Origin: Ampullaceana balthica
Taxonomy: Eukaryota > Mollusca > Gastropoda > Lymnaeidae
Direction of reading: 5' to 3'
Assembly: GCA_944989445.1 (NCBI GenBank)
Contig: CALYLW010000070.1
Location: forward strand, 2,039,324-2,103,323
Length of the DNA stretch: 64,000 bases
Part shown: one piece after another, positions 1 to 13,470 of the stretch
Numbering within the stretch: position 1 is the first letter of the stretch
How the letters are laid out: every line of letters begins with the position of its first letter
Position numbers and translations under genes: made by a program
Notes under the pieces: generated by a model
The model's database searches: none
Told to the model about the DNA's origin: nothing
What the model saw: only the letters and a program-made list of their open reading frames with translations

Positions 1-1113
1 CACATCCATAACAAAGTAAGTGAAGCTTTTAATGACGGTATGTGAACATTTAAATCCTGAAATATCTCCGCTAGCGAATGTTATTTGACTGTTATAGGTA
101 ACGAACGTGAGCAGCTGACAGTCACATCTTTGGCTGAGACTAAATACAAAATCAATTCAATTCCGTTAGCGACAATCATTATTCTCTTCCCCCCCCCCTT
201 TTTTCCATACACACTTTTTTCTACGCAAAAATACACCGCACAAACGCTCATTATAATTATTTGTTTTTAATCACCTTCAGAGTTGACAAAAAGTTATTCA
301 CCAATTAATGAATGTGGTTGTATTATTGTTATTTCTTTTGGAAAATTAAAGTGATACTGATGTCAAAGCTGTTATTTAATTAGTCCCTTCTGGGCCGGTC
401 TTTTAAGATGAACATCGTTTATTGATTTTTATCTTTTTTTATATTCTAGTCTTGTACTTTATAAATAAAAAAATAATAATAATAAAGGTTAAGGAAATGC
501 TCTCAGTGCTCCTATCTCATCCACTTTAAATTCCTTATCTCCGCTCCATTGCTATTAAGGAACACTAAGGTCGCGTCCTTATGTTAACATCTCTAGAATT
601 ACAACTGAACGGCCGGGTTTCGAACTCACACAAAACACACACACACGCGCGCGTGCACACACCCCAAATTGTGTCCACGTAAGTGAGTTTTAAATTAATC
701 ACAGGCAATGCCTCCACCACTCACGTCTGACATCGTCTGATAAGCAACAAACGTGGACCTGCCTGAAATAGCACGAGGTTGTTGGTTGTTGGTTTTTTCC
801 TTTTTCTTTTTCAAACCAGAAAGCCGGGATGCCTACCCTCAGAGAAGAGCTGCAGGAAGGAAACAGAACAAGCCGCGCTCTCTCCCAGACTTGAGCCACG
901 CTCCGCGCTTACTTGCGGCGGCGTGGTGTACGGAAACACGAAGAGGTTAACGTACTAAAGCCTTTTTTTTTACATCTTCTTCTTGATATTACTGTATAAA
1001 TAGATTTGACTCTTCTGAACAAGAAAAACGTGTTCGATTATGCTAATGGCGCTGTTGGGTTCATTTACGGTCGTTGATATCATATAATGTAAATGTCTTA
1101 ATTTTTCTAGAAC
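1..1113. other. AT-rich intergenic DNA, no gene seen
   Basis: No coding exon or RNA gene can be supported here. The stretch holds poly-C/poly-T runs near 190-205, a short CA/CG microsatellite at about 635-664, and a slightly GC-richer patch at about 700-950 whose open frames are short and show no recognisable domain. Confidence 0.5.
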
Positions 1114-1702
1114 TACCGTATATACTCGTTCTATAGCCCGTTCGTTCGTAAGCCGACCCCTCCACACTTTTGGAAGAAAAAAGTATTCAAAGTGTATAAC
1201 CCGCTCGCAAGCCAACCCCCCGAAAATAATAGGACAGCTTAAACAAAATGGTACACATTTTTTCAAAATTGCAAGCTAAATCGGTCATTATGATTGTTTA
1301 CTTTGTACTGCCTATCTTTGTCTTTGTGCTCTTTGTTAGGCAAGAGTTTCCGGTATTTTTTTAAAAAGTTCTTTGGTAAACAGTGACGAAAGTGCCTATA
1401 TTAAAATTCGTTGTTGAAAACAAAATTTGTAAAACAATTTATAAAACGTTCAAAAAAAATAAATAAAATGATTTATTAAGGTCAGTGGAGATGTTTCATA
1501 CTATATTATAGCTTCTGGTAGAGCAGTCGAATCTTGTAGAATGTAGAAAAGAACCTTGATGATCTACAATAATAACACCGATATTCAATACCCATACAGA
1601 AATACGTTAATGACCCGCTCGTAAGCCGACCCCCCAACTTTTTCCCATAGATTTTGTCCAAAAAAAGGTCAGCTTGTGAACGAGTATATACTATATACGG
1701 TA
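1114..1702. mobile_element. TIR-bounded non-autonomous DNA transposon
   Basis: The left end reads TACCGTATATACTCGTTC and the right end is its near inverse (GAACGAGTATATAC, then a short insertion and TATACGGTA). Just inside each end lies a 'CCCGCTCGTAAGCCGACCCC'-like motif in inverted arrangement (about 1137-1160 and 1614-1636, with an extra copy near 1198-1220). The roughly 590-bp interior has no coding capacity. No clear target duplication was seen, so the superfamily is not assigned. Confidence 0.6.
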
Positions 1703-2536
1703 ATAATAAATAAGAAAATATATACCGGTATGATAAAGGTTGGTCGGAATATTTAGACTAATTTAGGCCGGGGTGAGGGGATTTGTATTAAAATGCACTT
1801 GCTTAAAACTAACCTAGGGATGTATTTAATACCGAATTTTAACATAATATAATTAGATTATGTCAAATTGAAGTTATTGGTTAGTTATATGTGAGGTACT
1901 AAGTTGTTTTTCTTTTCATCTTTTTTTTTCCTTTTTTTTTAAAGATAGCATTGTCGACACTAACTTAAGTCATTTTGTTTCCTAACACTCTAATTGAAAA
2001 ACACCTACTCCCATCCAAGTTCTTTTTTTTTCCTTACTTTTTTTTCCTACTTCTGTTAATTGAGATCTATTATAAAAATAATAACATTTTTAAAAAATAA
2101 ACTCAAATATAATTAGGAACACTTGAGAACAAAATACTTCTGTCACGTAAGTTGATTCTTGACTGTTGAAGAGTGTTCTGTTGCCATTTCTTTCTTTAAA
2201 AAAATCAGATAATAACTCTGACATTTATTTCCTCTAATAACCACGACCGATTCATTGAAATGAATGTTCACCCTTTCAGCTCACTTTACAATGACTTCTT
2301 ATTATCCACACACCACGCTACCGCCGTTGTTTGGCGACGGCTAATTGAGATTAGGGTTAAAGGTCATCTCGTTTTAAACCGCAGCGCGTTACCACCACAG
2401 TCCCCCCCCCCTACCCCAAGCACAGCGCCACCCGAGCCGTCGATGATTTGTGCAGCCCATGATTTTAGCCCCCCCCCCATTCTACGAGACAAACTATGCA
2501 GTTGGTCCAATTCCACCATTTCACCAAATGGAAATG
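1703..2536. other. AT-rich intergenic DNA, no gene seen
   Basis: Long T and A runs dominate 1900-2110. A C-rich run lies at about 2400-2480. No exon, RNA gene or clear repeat end was recognised. Confidence 0.45.
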
Positions 2537-2650
2537 CAGTGGTACCCCGAGATACGGAATTAATCCGTTCTGGGATGGCTTTCGCATCTTGGATCTCTTA
2601 TATCTCGAACAAATATTTACATGCAAAATACCTAATCCGTTCCAAACCAC
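2537..2650 (+). mobile_element. Left-end fragment of a DNA transposon
   Basis: The motif CAGTGGTACCCCGAGATACG followed by 'TTAATCCGTTCTGGGATGGC' resembles the terminal region of a widespread DNA transposon type in animal genomes that begins CAGTGGTACC. A second fragment with similar 'cgtatcttgga' wording lies at 7300-7440. Only one end is present here, so this is a relic. Confidence 0.4.
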
Positions 2651-2664
2651 ACGGAAACGACACT

Positions 2665-3018
2665 AAATAAATAGAAGTAAAAAAAAGATTTTTAAAAACC
2701 ACGTTTTTATAAGCGGACTAAAAAGAATAAATAATTTAAAACTGATTAGTTTAAGTCCCTGAATTTGATGTGACTAAAAACGTGGGGCGGGCGCTTATGA
2801 GGTTTAACATATGCGGTTCACTCATTCTCTCACTTATAGATCTCTCTTTTGCCTTATAAATTAGAAATCTTTAATTTTTATACCAAACACCCACCCCACG
2901 TTTTTAGTCATATTAAATCGAAGTACTTGAACTAATAAGTTTTAAATTATTTTATTCTTTTTAGTCCGCTTATAAAAACGTGGTTTTTAAAAATCTTTTT
3001 TTTACTTCTATTTATTTT
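2665..3018. mobile_element. Fold-back (inverted-repeat) element
   Basis: Arms at about 2665-2787 and 2894-3018 are near-perfect inverted copies. The outer parts read 'AATAAATAGAAGTAAAAAAA' and its inverse, the middles read 'CACGTTTTTATAAGCGGACT' and its inverse, and the inner ends are CGTGGGG and CCCCACG. A loop of about 106 bp separates them. The arm sequence recurs, degraded, at about 6133-6200, which links this element to the tandem array that follows. It has no coding capacity. Confidence 0.65.
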
Positions 3019-3027
3019 ATTATTTTT

Positions 3028-3559
3028 AAATCCCTTCTATTAACTTCGCGGCCGTCTCTGTCTGTCGTCATCTCAACATCTCATGGGCGGGCGGAAAAAC
3101 AAAAGTCGAAAATGACCCACTTCCAGTGATCCGATCGAGCTGAAATTTGGCACACGGACCCGTCTGACCTAACAATGCATCGTATCAAAATTTCAGATCG
3201 ATCGAACGTACCGTAATTAAAATAATGCATTTTTAGTTTATCCTTATATGAGGTATGTAATTCAAATTCACTGTTATTGTTTTTTTTCCACGTGAAAGTT
3301 TGAGTAGACGCGTTGAGGCGACCCATCGAAGCAACGGGGTGCTTTTGTTTACATTTTACGTGTCACGCTGAGCTCGGTCAAGCGAATCGGTGACCAGACT
3401 TTTCCCCTCTTACCCTCGGGTTATGAAGCAAACTTGAGTTAAGACAGATTCAGTCTGTAAATGTTTGAAAATAATCAATACTGTTAGTTATGTGTCATAT
3501 ATAAGGGATTTATAGTCAAAAACTTTGTTTTTAAATCCCTTATATTAACTTCACCGCCG

Positions 3560-3596
<37 letters not shown>

Positions 3597-6125
3597 GTCT
3601 GTCTTGGGCTCGGCGGGCGGAAAAACAGAAGTCAAAAATGACCCATTTCCCATGATCCGATCAAACTGAAATTTGGCACACGGACCCGTCGAACCTAACA
3701 ATGCATCGTATCAAAATTTCAGATCGATCGAACGTACCATAATTAAATTAATGCATTTTTAGTTTATCCTTATATGAGGTATGTAATTCAAAATTCACTG
3801 TTTGTTATTTTTTTTTAAATTCAGGTTCCACGTGAGTTTGAGTTGACGCCGACCGTCGTGTTGACGACGACCGTCGTGCCGACACCCCCTCACATCCCAC
3901 CCCCATTTATTAAAGACAAGGGACATCACTCAGTGTCAGTCTGTAAATGTTTAAAAATAATCACTACTGTTAGTTATGTCTCATATATAAGGGATTTATA
4001 GTCAAAAACTTTGTTTTTACGGGTTTGTTTTATTAAATCCCTTATATTAACTTCGCGGCCGACTCTCTCTCTCTCGCGCGGGCGGGCGGAAAAACAGAAG
4101 TCAAAAATGAACCCACTTCCCAATGATCCGATCGAACTGAAATTTGGCACACGGACCCGTCTAACCTAACAATGCATCGTATCAAAATTTCAGATCGATC
4201 GAACGTACCGTAATTAAATTAATGCATTTTTAGTTTATCCTTATATGAGGTATGTAATTTCAATTCACGGTTTATTATTGTTTTTTTGCCACGTGAAATT
4301 TTGAGCTGACGCATTGAGGCGACCCAACGAAGCGACGGGCGCTTTTGTTTACATTTTACGTGTCACTCTGAGCTCGGTCAAGCGAATCGGTGACCAGACT
4401 TTTCCCCTCTCCCCCCCACCCACCCCTCCCCCCACCCCTCCCCCACCACTCCCCCCCACTAGGGTTATGATGCAAAGTTGAGTTAAGACAGATTCAGTCT
4501 GTAAATGTTTGAAAATAATCAATACTGTTAGTTATGTCTCATATATAAGGGATTTATAGTCAAAAACTTTGTTTTTACGGGTTTGTTTTATTAAATCCCT
4601 TATATTAACTTCGCGGCCGTCTCTCTCTCTGTCTTGGGCTCGGCGGGCTGGGCGGAAAAACAGAAGTCAAAAATGACCCACTTCCCATGATCCGATCGAA
4701 CTGAAATTTGGCACACGGACCCGTCTGACCTAACAATGCATCGTATCAAAATTTCAGATCGATCGAACGTACCGTAATTAAATTAATGCATTTTTAGTTT
4801 ATCCTTATATGAGGTATGTAATTCAAAATTCACTGTTTGTTATTGTTTTTTTTCTTCCAGTTTCACGTGAGTTTGAGTTGACGCCGACCGTCGTGTTGAC
4901 GCTGACCGTCGTGCCGACACCCCCTCACATCCCACCCCCATTTATTAAAGACAAGGGACATCACTCGGTGTCAGTCTGTAAATGTTTGAAAATAATCAAT
5001 ACTGTTAGTTATGTCTCATATATAAGGGATTTATAGTCAAAAACTTTGTTTTTACGGGTTTGTTTTATTAAATCCCTTATATTAACTTCGCGGCCGTCTC
5101 TCTCTCTCTGTCTTGGGCTCGGCGGGCTGGGCGGAAAAACAGAAGTCAAAAATGACCCACTTCCCATGATCCGATCGAACTGAAATTTGGCACACGGACC
5201 CGTCTAACCTAACAATGCATCGTATCAAAATTTCAGATCGATCGAACGTACCGTAATTAAATTAATGCATTTTTAGTTTATCCTTATATGAGGTATGTAA
5301 TTTAAATTCACGATTTGTTATTGTTTTTTTGCCACGTGAAATTTTGAGCTGACGCATTGAGGCGACCCAACGAAGCGACGGGCGCTTTTGTTTACATTTT
5401 ACGTGTCACTCTGAGCTCGGTCAAGCGAATCGGTGACCAGACTTTTCCCCTCTCCCCCACCCACCCCTCCCCCCACCCCCCACCCACCCCTCCCCCCCTA
5501 GGGTTATGAAGCAAACTTGAGTTAAGACAGATTCAGTCTGTAAATGTTTGAAAATAATCAATACTGTTAGTTATGTCTCATATATAAGGGATTTATAGTC
5601 AAAAACTTTGTTTTTACGGGTTTGTTTTATTACCGGTTTGTTTTATTAAATCCCTTATATTAACTTCGCGGCCGTCTCATCATCTCATGGGCGGGCGGGC
5701 GGAAAAACAAAAGTCGAAAAATGACCCACTTCCCGTGATCCGATCGAGCTGAAATTTGGCACACGGGACCCGTCTAACCTAACAATGCATCGTATCAAAA
5801 TTTCAGATCGATCGAACGTACCGTAATTAAATTAATGCATTTTTAGTTTATCCCTATATGAGGTAGGTAATTCCCACGTGAAAGTTTGAGTTGACGCGTT
5901 GAGGCGACCCATCGAAGCACCGGGGCACTTTTGTTTACATTTTACGTGTCACGCTGAGCTCGGTCAAGCGAATCGGTGACCAGACTTTTCCCTCCTCACC
6001 CCGGGTTATGAAGCAAAATTGAGTTAAGACAGATTCAGTCGGTAAATGTTTGAAAATAATCAATACTGTTAGTTATGTCTCATATATAAGGGATTTATAG
6101 TCAAAAACTTTGTTTTTACGGGTTT
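3028..6125 (-). repeat. Tandem array of six ~0.5-kb Helitron-like units
   Basis: Units begin with AAATCCCTTATATTAACTTC at about 3028, 3533, 4035, 4593, 5070 and 5648, so the period varies from 477 to 578 bp. All share a core containing CTGAAATTTGGCACACGG and TTTCAGATCGATCGAACGTA. Two tail types occur: type A has 'GCTCGGTCAAGCGAATCGG', and type B has 'CCGTCGTGTTGACG' plus 'CATTTATTAAAGACAAGGG'. Their order is A-B-A-B-A-A. The core matches, in reverse complement, sequence at 6640-6740 and 26235-26370, which suggests that the array is the minus strand of a Helitron/HINE-like family. The superfamily assignment is inference. Confidence 0.65.
3557..3603. repeat. CT microsatellite
   Basis: An uninterrupted run of CT dinucleotides is followed by CTGT units inside the second tandem unit. 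Shorter CT tracts sit at the same place in the other units. Confidence 0.85.
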
Positions 6126-6860
6126 GTTTTATTAGTCCACTTATAACAACCTGGTTTTTTAAAATATTTTTTTACCTCTATTTATTTTACCAAACACCTC
6201 ACAAGCGCCCGCCCAACGTTTTAAAAACATTGTGATGTGGTCACGGGGCGAACTCACAGATGTCAACAAAAGCCGACGGTACAGATGCTTTTATATGGAC
6301 TATAGATAAACTTAAAAGTTCAATAATTTAATAACGGTACATTTGATCGATTTTTTTTTAAAAGGACACGCTTTTAACATAATCACTACTTTTAGTTATG
6401 TCTCATATATAAGGGATTTATAGTAAAAAACTTTGTTTTTTCAGCTATTTTTTAAAACTTATAATAAAAACTCTTTAAAATTCACGTCTGAAGCCCACAC
6501 ATCTTTTTTACCACTATTTTTTAATACCAAACACCTCATAAGCGCCCGCCCAACGTTTTATACCACGGTGAAGTGTTCACGTGGTGAACTCATGGATGTC
6601 AACAAAGCAGACGGGTACCGATGCTTATATATAGACTATAGATAAACTAAAAATGCAATAATTTCAATACGGTACATTCGATCGATCTGAAATTTTGATA
6701 CAATGCATTGTCATCCACGATCTATCTGTGGTAAAAATTTTAGATCTCTAGGACCATCAGAAGTGGTATAATTTTACGTTCCAAGTTTTGAAGGATGGAT
6801 GGATGGATGGATGGATGGATGGATGGATGGATACAACATACAAACAGTGTGACTTAAATA
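6126..6860 (+). mobile_element. Helitron-like repeat fragments with GGAT microsatellite
   Basis: The stretch holds two degraded copies of 'CACCTCATAAGCGCCCGCCC', near 6195 and 6530. It also holds the motif TTCGATCGATCTGAAATTTT at about 6677 and the phrase 'GGACCATCAGAAGTGG'. The last two recur in the same order and orientation at 26270-26360. A perfect (GGAT)n tract occupies about 6793-6832. The element is not bounded by recognisable ends here. Confidence 0.5.
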
Positions 6861-9800
6861 GAAGCGTGTAAAAACGTGGTAAAATGGAAAATATCATGGT
6901 AAGCTATAGAAAAACAAATTAGGATTCTTCAATCCATAAAAGCACACATTATAAAACATATAATATAAATAAATATAAATAAAACAATGAAAACAGAATA
7001 AAATAAATGAAAAATAATATGTATACAAATATGAACTTTCACCTTTCAAGTGAGGCGATTAATTATTAATTTTTTTGAAACCATGGCAGTAAAAAATATG
7101 CTTTTCCTAAAATTTCACGAAAATATTCAGGAATTTAGGACAATAAAACCAGACCTACTACACAGTAAATAACACATGCATGACACGCAGGAACACACAG
7201 CTGCGACACAGCAATAGGGCTAGAATTGACCAATAGGAGAGCATAACGTTTTGAGACACGCTGAATGACGTCACATTATTTCCAGTGTTGTAAGTTGTGC
7301 GTTTTTTCGTATCTTGGATTTTTTCATATCTTGGGACAAAAACCTCTTCCTGTGGCCTTTCGTATCTTGGATTTTATTTCGTATCTTGGAACAAAAAAAA
7401 TTTCCAGTGACCTTTCGTATCTTAGATATTTCCTTTCTTGAAGCATTCGGATATCGAAGATACAAATGTAGTTACATTTCCTACGCCGACGTCCTTTTCT
7501 TCCACTACACTGCCCCCCCCCACACACACATAGCGGTGCATTTATTTTTTTCCTTTCCACACAAATCAGTAACAGAACTTCAAACGGTTTTCAAAGACCG
7601 GCGGATATTTTCCACATCACCAACCGGTACTTGGTCTTTGCCCTGTTGCCCTGCCATAATGCGCTCAACTTTGACCCCCCAGTGCAAGTAAGACAAAGAC
7701 TTAAACATCAAGTACAGGTGTGCTGAAAGTCTGGAGTATCCCATCAACTCGCCAACAGCTAGAAGGTACCGTAATCCATGCAATATTCGCTACGCTCCCA
7801 ACGCTTTATGACGAAACTCGGATATAATTAAACGTGTAATTCAAATTTCTAGTATACCATAAAGTATATTATTTTTTGGTCATTTCCATGGAAATACCGT
7901 TTTCGCGGATATCAAGTATTCCATAAATTTCTGGTAGACTAGCAGAAAAAAAAGTGTTTATATTATATGGCCACATCGTTTCTTATAAAATGACAATTTA
8001 ATAGGAACTCGTTTTCTAAAAACGCCCAGAGCCTAATTATATCGCCATTCATCCTGGCCAGAAGGTGAAATTCTCCGTGAAGCGTTCGGGAATCAACTGC
8101 TCGAGTTAACACAAATGCCCTCTATTCTATAGAATCATAGAACACTTAGTGCAGAAGCCATCCAATGTCATCATTGATTTATCACCCATCCCTCTCTCCC
8201 TCCCTCCCAGCACGTCCATAAACAGTTTTAATCAAATCAAAACGGAGATACCCACGAAGTTCTGGTCCCAACGCTCGATTGCAAAAGGTCAACAAAACAT
8301 AAAATACAACGTTTAAACAACAAATTTAAAAGCCTAAAAAAATAGACAGTTAAAGATGAGTAAATTCTCCTCTACGATTAGTGTATAAGTTTCCACAATT
8401 ATTCCTTTAACACTACGCGCTATAGCATGTTTTCTTTTTTTAAGGGATCGAATGAAGTCTAAAAAGTACCTCATCAATCCATACTTAGAAAGTACTTTAT
8501 TTTATACATAACTTTTATAAACATATTTTATCGTCGACGATTTTGTTCTAATTTTTTTAAAAATATTGAACTCTATGTAAACATCTGTTTGGAAGACTTA
8601 AAATCAAAGTATAATGCTTTTATCGTATCTATTACACACTCCTTCTATACAGTAGATTATAAAATTTATAATCCATGGGTTAGAAAGCTAGAATAACTTT
8701 CGTCTTTAAATGTTTAAGAAATGTAACAAGAATGTTGTAGTTTTAGGGTTGTTGGTTTGTTGGTTTTTTTTAATTAATTTTTTATTTTTATTTTGTATTT
8801 TTTTTTATATATACTATTTTTTTAGAATACTAATTCGTGCACGAGAATTTAAACACGAGGATGTTTACTATGAAAATGAGAAGAAGTGTCAGCAATAAAA
8901 GATTCTAAGTAAGGATTTATGAGAAAAGTCGTTGACTATTAATATTGATTTTTATTTGTTAGTTTAAAAAAATGATAAATTCTGAGATTGTTGACCAAAA
9001 AAATTTTTTTTTAGATGTAGGCCTATAATCTTAATCTGTGTTATTTGTATAATTGAAAATTGTTGATAGATTAGTGTTTTGGTATTACTGTTCAAAAACA
9101 ATAGTAGTCAATGTTGGTATGTTGATGTTCGATTCCCTTATAAAGTAGCATATTATTATATTTTTCATTTCTGAAAAAAATCCCCTTCCCTACCACAACC
9201 ATTGCATTTTTTTTCTTTTTTATTTGAACACACGTCCACGTATTGATTTCATACAGATTTATTTTTGTAACCGCAAAATTCGAGAAGCCAGGTAAAATAG
9301 GATTGGGTGTGATATCTCTAGTTCTCTACTAACACATATTGAAAGCATCTGTGTAAATTGTAAGCGCCCCTTATAGTAAATAGCATTAAGATTTTAAAAA
9401 ACAACAAATAGTTTAGCTTTAGAATTAGATACCGTGAAAATGTTCGTAAATAAACAAATGTTAATAGTAATAGTAATTTTTAACTCGGTACGAATTCAGG
9501 CTGTTTGTTCATAGCAGCCCCAATGTGGAAACAAATCACTTTAAAAACATGTATAGCCTCACTGCTCACACACAAAACAACAACACCTATAGTAAAACAA
9601 TAGTTCCATTAGGCGGAAACGGATTGACCCAGCCCAGGTTTCCTGCATGAGAACAGATTGCTGCCAGACGCTATGTCAATACGCACGGTGGGGTTTCTCG
9701 TGGAGGCTGCGTTAGGGACTTTCATTAGAGTTGTAGGCCATTGGTGAGGGGGGAGAAGAGATGTGTACTTTTCCCTAAATATGGGATCCTCCTGAATCAT

Positions 9801-10296
9801 GTTAACTTGCATTGGCCCAATTCTGCTGTTGTTGAGGGGTTGTTGTTCTCATCTTTTTTTTTAAGGCACAATAAATTATTTGAATTTGTAAAAAAAAATC
9901 TACGAATTATCCAAATAAAATATTCAATAACATGTAAGAAAGTTAATGGACAGGGATGCAGTAAACCCCCTCCTCTATTGTGGTACAGAAGAAGGCTATA
10001 TTGTTAGAAGGTTCCTAATCTAAACAGGATTTTGAAAGGACTATAATACCCATTTATTTATATAGCTCATAAGACATCATGAAAACACAAATAGAACTTT
10101 CGTTCTGTGTTCTTCAACTTGCAAAATATAAATACTTGAACTCAAACACAAAGAACATAACTTTCACATATATTAAGATACAAAAAAAATTATATAATTG
10201 TTTTAATGAAGTTCTGTTAAGCAAAAGTGCACAAATTAAGCGTTTAAATTAAAATCTGCAACAAAGATTTACGTCACTTCTACAGGTTTGATTACA
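6861..10296. other. Intergenic DNA with degraded repeat traces, no gene seen
   Basis: A short degenerate tandem repeat built on 'TTTCGTATCTTGGA' occupies about 7300-7440 and looks like a transposon end. A GC-richer patch at 9605-9830 has short open frames with no recognisable domain. The rest is AT-rich. No exon or RNA gene could be supported. Confidence 0.45.
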
Positions 10297-10297
10297 T

Positions 10298-10530
10298 TGC
10301 GATGGTCTAAGTGGTAGCGCACTGGACTATCGATCCGAGGCAGATCCCGCGTCGCGGGTTCGAGCCCAGGGCCCAGGTACTGGCAAGGTCCCTGGGGCAT
10401 TGTGCTGGTCACACGTTCCCCTGCTCGTTAGTGGTGGCTAAAAACTTGTGAACGCTACATCACTTGCCCCATAGTCCGTCATGGACTGGAAAGGGGGTCA
10501 CAAAAATGTTAGACGCGACAACATCAATCG
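10298..10530 (+). mobile_element. tRNA-derived SINE
   Basis: The head reads as a tRNA with an A-box-like 'TGGTCTAAGTGG' and a B-box GGTTCGAGCCC (about 10358), consistent with an internal RNA polymerase III promoter. It includes an anticodon-arm-like region. Downstream, at about 10447-10467, lies TGAACGCTACATCACTTGCC, which is also found in the SINEs at 24.2 and 32.0 kb although the heads differ. No target duplication was identified, so the 3' limit is approximate. It is not a functional tRNA because the 3' acceptor strand is not maintained. Confidence 0.65.
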
Positions 10531-13470
10531 TTTTAAACTTTTCTTTGAGTTTGGGAGATACAGTAATGTTGCACCTATTGATCTTACATGACACTGTCGT
10601 GCGGAAACAAAAAGACAGCTGTTTATGAAATGTAAATAATAGATATTATAATTATGTGCGTTTTTTCAAGATTAGATTCTTAAGTTCCTAAGACTGAGGC
10701 GAACGACAGTGAATACACTAAAATGATATTACAAGTTTGTTTTTGTTTTTTGCCTAGCAACAACAAAACGTGGATAATGCATGTCGGATACGTATTATTA
10801 CACAGGTCATCTAACGTATTAATTTCAAAAATGTAATAAACAAAATTTAAATTGTGTAGCACGTGTTTTGCTCTACATCGAGTTGTCGTATAAATATTTC
10901 AATAGATAAACACTTCAATAAATACCATAATTGGCACGTAATTCATGAGAAAGGCAGAAAAAAATGGTCCAACCTATATAAATACATGTATCCTTGAGCC
11001 ATAGATTCCATTGAAATTTGGAATGATACAAGAAAAGATAAATAAATATTTTAAAAATTTAAATTCAAATTGTGCATACCACAAAAATAAAAGCCATTCA
11101 GAACCACTCTATTAATACCAACAAGACCACTAACTACACGACAATGTGTTTAAAATACTTCTAATTAAACCCTTTACAACAAAAGAAATAAGAGACCAGA
11201 GATTTAAAAAGCAATGAAAAGCTCGTCAAAAAACAAGAACACTCATTATAAATTCACAGAACAAAAGGATCAATTTCCTCATTTCAAATCCAATTACGCG
11301 ATTATCAGCCCTTAATTGGCGCGTATAATGATTGCTCCTGAACTCGCCTATGATGCGAACTTTATGATCTTTGCGCTACATTATGATAACTGAAGGGAAA
11401 TCTTTTACTACCGTGGTACCAGTGAGGCTTAATGGCTTGAGAGATTTCAGGGCAGGCGATCATCAGTTTCAATAATAGAGTGACAATTGTTTCCAAAATA
11501 TATGCACTAATACAAAAAAATAAGCAATCGGTGGGTTGTAAAGTTAACCGTTTAAAGTAAACTCATAGATCAAAGAATCCCTTACTTGTTTCCCAAATAA
11601 CGTATCTTAAATGTGTGCTGTTTCTTGTCTAAACCGGAAATAGCAATGTCAACTAATAAGTGAACCAGAGAAGCATTACTTCAACAAACAAAAAATAATA
11701 AAAATGCTTACAGTTTGTTATTGAAAGATTTTTTTTTATTTTAAGAAGAATTTGAGTCTTACAATGTTGTATCGTTTAAAGAACTTATTCATGTTAGTAT
11801 AACTATATAATACATTTACAAAATATAGCAAAATGAAAAGAAAAAAATTGAAATATTGCATTAAAATTTTTTTTTAAACATTTCTGATTTGCTTAAAAGG
11901 TATTTCTTTCTCAATAAAACACATCTCTGTTATTCTAAAAGTGAAAATGCATTTTCAGAATTACGAGATTATATCGAAACGTTCAAATTTTTAGAAGGAA
12001 AAACATTTGAAATAAATACCTCGCACTATCATCCCTTGTATTGATAAAAGTTAATACATTAAATACGACTTTGATGGAAAGGTTAGGTAATAGTTATCGA
12101 AACCTAACATCGATTTTCAAACTCGAATATCTTGAATCGACCAAGAAGTCACATTGCTGAGCCAGGGATAGAGGCGAAATGTTATAAAATATTCGCAAGA
12201 TTATAGCTATTATATTTTTAACGATCTATAGCCCAAGGGGATGGGACAGAAAATGAGTGATAATCATGTTAAGAGACTAGACCAAAACGAAATGTAACAA
12301 AATCAAGACGTTCGCCCAAGGGCCCCGGAAGTGACGGTATAATATTTATGAGTGGGAGTCCATGTTGAAATCGTTTGAGCCCTCATCCTGATATATTGTG
12401 AACATTTCAAAATATTATTTTTTTTTAACACCCTTTTACTCGAAGTGTCTAAAATTACGGTCTTAAACTTTATTTGGATTCGTAGAATCATTTTCCGATT
12501 TCGTGATCTTGTCTTCCCCGACGTTCCCCACGCAGTAACACAGAAAAGACCCCGAAAAAAAGAAAAGAAATAAGAAAAAAAACAGTATGCATGATTCCAG
12601 TAGACCGCCAAGAGAGGAGTGATAAAACATCAGAATCGTTCATATCAATCGCAGGCATAAACATTATGAGGGTAGCGAATGGCCGCTTAGGGAATGTGTA
12701 GGGTAGGGATTGGGAGGGGGCAGAGGTAATTGTGTACCAGAGGCTGAGTCAGACAGTCGGGGATTTGGTTTCTCATGGGGTTTTTTTCCCCTGCCCCTTG
12801 TTTACAGTAGTTGAGCCACTGTGCGGAGAAGGGGGGATAACAATGTGCTACCCTAGGAGTTTGGACATGTTTAAAACAAGAAGTCAGTGAGGTTAACGGG
12901 TTAACGCTAATTATTAGGAACTGGGTAAGAAACTGAGGGGCAGGCGGGCACTAAGTAACATGTGTAAACGTAATTATGAGATAGGATCGACGTAAAAACA
13001 CAAGAGTTCCTACACCGGATGCTAAATGTGAAGCAATTTGTAACCAGGGGTAACTTTATAATTATATGGACAGGTGGACATGTTGAGGTTGTACTCAGGT
13101 AGTTCAAAATCACATTAAAGTGATTGTAATGGTAGTAATAAGTGAGAAACAGTATTTTAACGTACATATTACATGAAGAGAGAATCTTAGTAGCGTGCAT
13201 ATGAAAGCTAGGAGGTGAAAGACCAATGCATGGAGGATGAAGACACATGGGCATAATGAATCAAGTTCATAAAGTAAATGTATTTGTTAGTAAACTTATG
13301 GTGGCGTCTATTCTCACATTTTGTTTTATGCCCACGGCCCATGATTTCAACCAATTCGTTAAAACTATAATCAGAAGATCTTTAAAAGATATAATTATTA
13401 GCAAATATTTTGAAAAGGGGATGAGATAGAAACACACCGAGGCAGGTGACGAGAACATTTGAGTCGTATC
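10531..13470. other. Intergenic DNA, no gene seen
   Basis: This is AT-rich non-coding sequence. A sub-region at about 11280-11430 is less AT-rich and full of homeodomain-like TAAT/ATTA cores. It is discussed as a possible conserved non-coding element. The short open frames near 12300-13250 show no domain and no splice context. Confidence 0.4.

Noticed and set aside
10298..10370. Functional tRNA gene
   Set aside because: A- and B-boxes are present, but the acceptor stem is not closed and the sequence continues into a SINE body shared with other loci.
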